Shown here: one piece after another, positions 62,424 through 64,000 of the stretch
Position numbering within the stretch: the stretch's first letter is position 1
Layout: each line of letters starts with the position of its first letter
Assembly: GCF_030291135.1 (NCBI RefSeq)
Contig: NZ_CP127409.1
Span: 62,001-126,000 of the forward strand
DNA from: Rhodanobacter thiooxydans
GTDB lineage: Bacteria > Pseudomonadota > Gammaproteobacteria > Xanthomonadales > Rhodanobacteraceae
Direction: 5' to 3'
Length of the DNA: 64,000 nt
The notes under the pieces: model-generated
Databases searched by the model: none
Seen by the model: only the letters and a program-made list of their open reading frames with translations
Told to the model about the DNA's origin: nothing
Translations under genes and position numbers: made by a program

Positions 62424-62570
62424 GGCGAAGGTTCCATGGGAGGACGTGGCAGCGAGCAGAGTAGCAACGCGTCGCCGCCGCTGCAGCCGCCGGCCGCTGA
62501 CTTTCGGCAGGGGTGGCGGCGGATCGCCGGCGCGCTCGGCTATGCTGGCTTTTTTGCCCGGGAAGAATCC

Positions 62571-64000
62571 ATGCGTCGATTGCTGCTGGCTACCCTTGTC
62601 GCCTTCACCGCCGCGCCGCTGGCAGCGCTCGCCACGCCGGCATCGACGCCGCTCAACCTGGACACCGTGATGGCCAACCCCGACTGGATCGGCCAGGCGG
62701 TGGAGTCGCCGTACTGGAGCGTGGACGGTCGCAGCCTGTACTACTTGCTCAAGCGCGACGGCAGCCCGCTGCGCGACCTGTATCGGGTCGACCCGGCGAC
62801 GGGGCACGGCACGAAGCTCGACCCGGCCGCGCTGGCGCAGGCCGACGGCCCGGCGGTGTTCGACCGCGCGCACCGGCACGCCGCCTTCATCCTGCACGGC
62901 GACGTGTTCGTGATGGATCTGCAAAGCGGCCGGCGCAGCCAGCTCACCCGCACGCCGCAGGACGAATCCGCGCCGCGCTTTTCCGCCGATGGTCGCGCGC
63001 TGCAGTTCCGCGACGGCAATGACTGGTACAGCCACGACCTGGCCAGCGGCGTCACCTCGCCCGCGGCGGTGCTGAAATTCACCGACGACCCGCAGGCGAA
63101 GCAGCCCGACGCGCTGGGCGAGCGGCAGCTGGCATTGTTCAAGACATTGCGTCAGCTCAAGGCCGACAAGCAGGCGAAGCGCGACGAGGACCAGGCGCTG
63201 GCCGCCGCCGACCCGGGCCGCGCGCCGCTGCCGTTCTTTCTCGGCGACAAGATCACCCTGGTCGACAGCGAACTATCGCCGGATGGCCGCTGGCTGCTGC
63301 TGGTCACCGCGCCGAAAGGCTACGCCGCCGGCAAGGCGCCGACGCTCGCCCATTACGTCACCGACTCCGGCTACCTCGAACCGCAGGAAGCACGCGTGTA
63401 CGTGGGTCGCAACGATCCGGCGCCGCAGTCGCTGCTGCTGCTCGACCTGGCCGGCCACCAGTCGTACCCGCTGACCACCGACACGCTGCCCGGGATCAAG
63501 GACGATCCGCTGAAGGACCTGCGCGCCCGCGCTGTCGCCGCGCTGCAGAAGGCCGGCAAGGCCGACCAGGCCAAGGCGCTGAAGGCGCCGGAACGGCGCG
63601 CCGTGCGCATCATCGGCAGCGCCGAGGACGGCGGTGGCGGCGGCATCGTGTGGAGCGACGACGGTCGCCAGCTCGCCATCCAGCTGCGCGCGATCGACAA
63701 CAAGGACCGCTGGCTCACCAGCGTGGATTTCACCAAGCACGCGCTGGTGCCGCAGCAGCGGTTGACCGACCCGGCGTGGATCAACTGGAACTTCAACGAT
63801 TTCGGCTGGCTGAAAGACGGCCGCACGCTGTGGTACCTGAGCGAACAGACCGGCTGGTCGCAGCTCTACGTCAAGCCGCTCGACGGCAAGGCGAAGGCGC
63901 TCACCGCGGGCAAGTTCGAGGTGAGCCACCCGCAGCTCAGCGCGGACGGCCAGTGGTTCTACCTGCGCACGAACCAGGTGGCACCGTACAGCTACGACGT
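62571..64000 (+). CDS. S9 family peptidase (dipeptidyl-peptidase-like), cut by window edge
   Basis: The first 476 codons are present; the gene runs off the right edge. Signal peptide MRRLLLATLVAFTAAPLAALA after GGGAAGAATCC. The visible part is the N-terminal beta-propeller (PDWIGQAVESPYWSVDGRSLYYLLKR, DLQSGRRSQLTRTPQDESAPRFSADG, WINWNFNDFGWLKDGRTLWYLSEQTGWSQLYVKPL). The catalytic hydrolase domain should follow outside the window. Propeller text resembles DPP-IV/S9B-C members of Xanthomonadaceae. It forms a divergent pair with the prolyl oligopeptidase. Confidence 0.88.
   Translation, partial: MRRLLLATLVAFTAAPLAALATPASTPLNLDTVMANPDWIGQAVESPYWSVDGRSLYYLLKRDGSPLRDLYRVDPATGHGTKLDPAALAQADGPAVFDRAHRHAAFILHGDVFVMDLQSGRRSQLTRTPQDESAPRFSADGRALQFRDGNDWYSHDLASGVTSPAAVLKFTDDPQAKQPDALGERQLALFKTLRQLKADKQAKRDEDQALAAADPGRAPLPFFLGDKITLVDSELSPDGRWLLLVTAPKGYAAGKAPTLAHYVTDSGYLEPQEARVYVGRNDPAPQSLLLLDLAGHQSYPLTTDTLPGIKDDPLKDLRARAVAALQKAGKADQAKALKAPERRAVRIIGSAEDGGGGGIVWSDDGRQLAIQLRAIDNKDRWLTSVDFTKHALVPQQRLTDPAWINWNFNDFGWLKDGRTLWYLSEQTGWSQLYVKPLDGKAKALTAGKFEVSHPQLSADGQWFYLRTNQVAPYSYD

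Overview
The window is high-GC chromosomal DNA, almost fully coding on both strands. It looks like a gammaproteobacterium of the Xanthomonadales, most likely Rhodanobacteraceae (Rhodanobacter/Dyella-like). I infer this from gene content and protein style (TorF porin–glnK–amtB, PQQ sugar dehydrogenases, BIME-type REP palindromes); no marker gene confirms it. No rRNA, tRNA, CRISPR array, phage or complete insertion sequence is visible.

Layout. 1-4.4 kb: a minus-strand operon (VOC protein, DUF3820, 2OG-Fe(II) oxygenase cut by the window edge), an orphan membrane protein, a secreted methyltransferase-like protein and a Ycf46-type AAA ATPase. 4.4-6.8 kb: a PQQ-type sugar dehydrogenase, then a GIY-YIG nuclease gene boxed in by two REP pairs, then a PEBP-like protein. 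6.9-9.4 kb: an envelope/stress run (DUF1328, DUF883, YqjE-like, YqjK-like, AI-2E transporter). 10.4-18.5 kb: an RND efflux operon (adaptor, pump, outer-membrane lipoprotein, SDR) with a divergent LysR regulator, followed by UppP. 19.4-24.9 kb: a nitrogen island (porin-glnK-amtB, glnA, urea transporter) with two strong sigma-54 promoters and NtrC-like sites; ntrBC lies separately at 43.7-46.1 kb. 25-34.5 kb: periplasmic sugar oxidation (OprB porin, three-subunit FAD/GMC dehydrogenase with tri-haem cytochrome c, PQQ sugar dehydrogenase plus DUF2231 protein), divergent from a TonB receptor resembling the PQQ importer PqqU/YncD. 34.6-43.3 kb: metal efflux, flavin reductase, Dps, an extradiol dioxygenase, two hydrolases with a UPF0126 channel, DsbA-like and peroxiredoxin genes, and a cysteine-less DksA relative. 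46.2-52.5 kb: GH94 and GH144-type genes plus 6-phosphogluconate dehydrogenase, probably beta-1,2-glucan use. 52.6-56.1 kb: small accessory genes, a broken tandem DUF2945 copy and an AT-richer patch with repeats around an orphan lipoprotein. 56.1-64 kb: a LytTR two-component pair, an esterase, two tandem TonB_C-like secreted paralogues and two divergent S9 peptidases.

How it fits together: NtrBC probably senses nitrogen through GlnK and drives porin-glnK-amtB and glnA from sigma-54 promoters. The sugar-oxidation genes feed electrons from periplasmic sugars to the respiratory chain, possibly with PQQ scavenged from outside. The most distinctive structures are the REP-boxed GIY-YIG gene, the REP pair that has entered the start of the efflux lipoprotein gene, the PqqU-like receptor beside a PQQ enzyme, and the beta-1,2-glucan locus.
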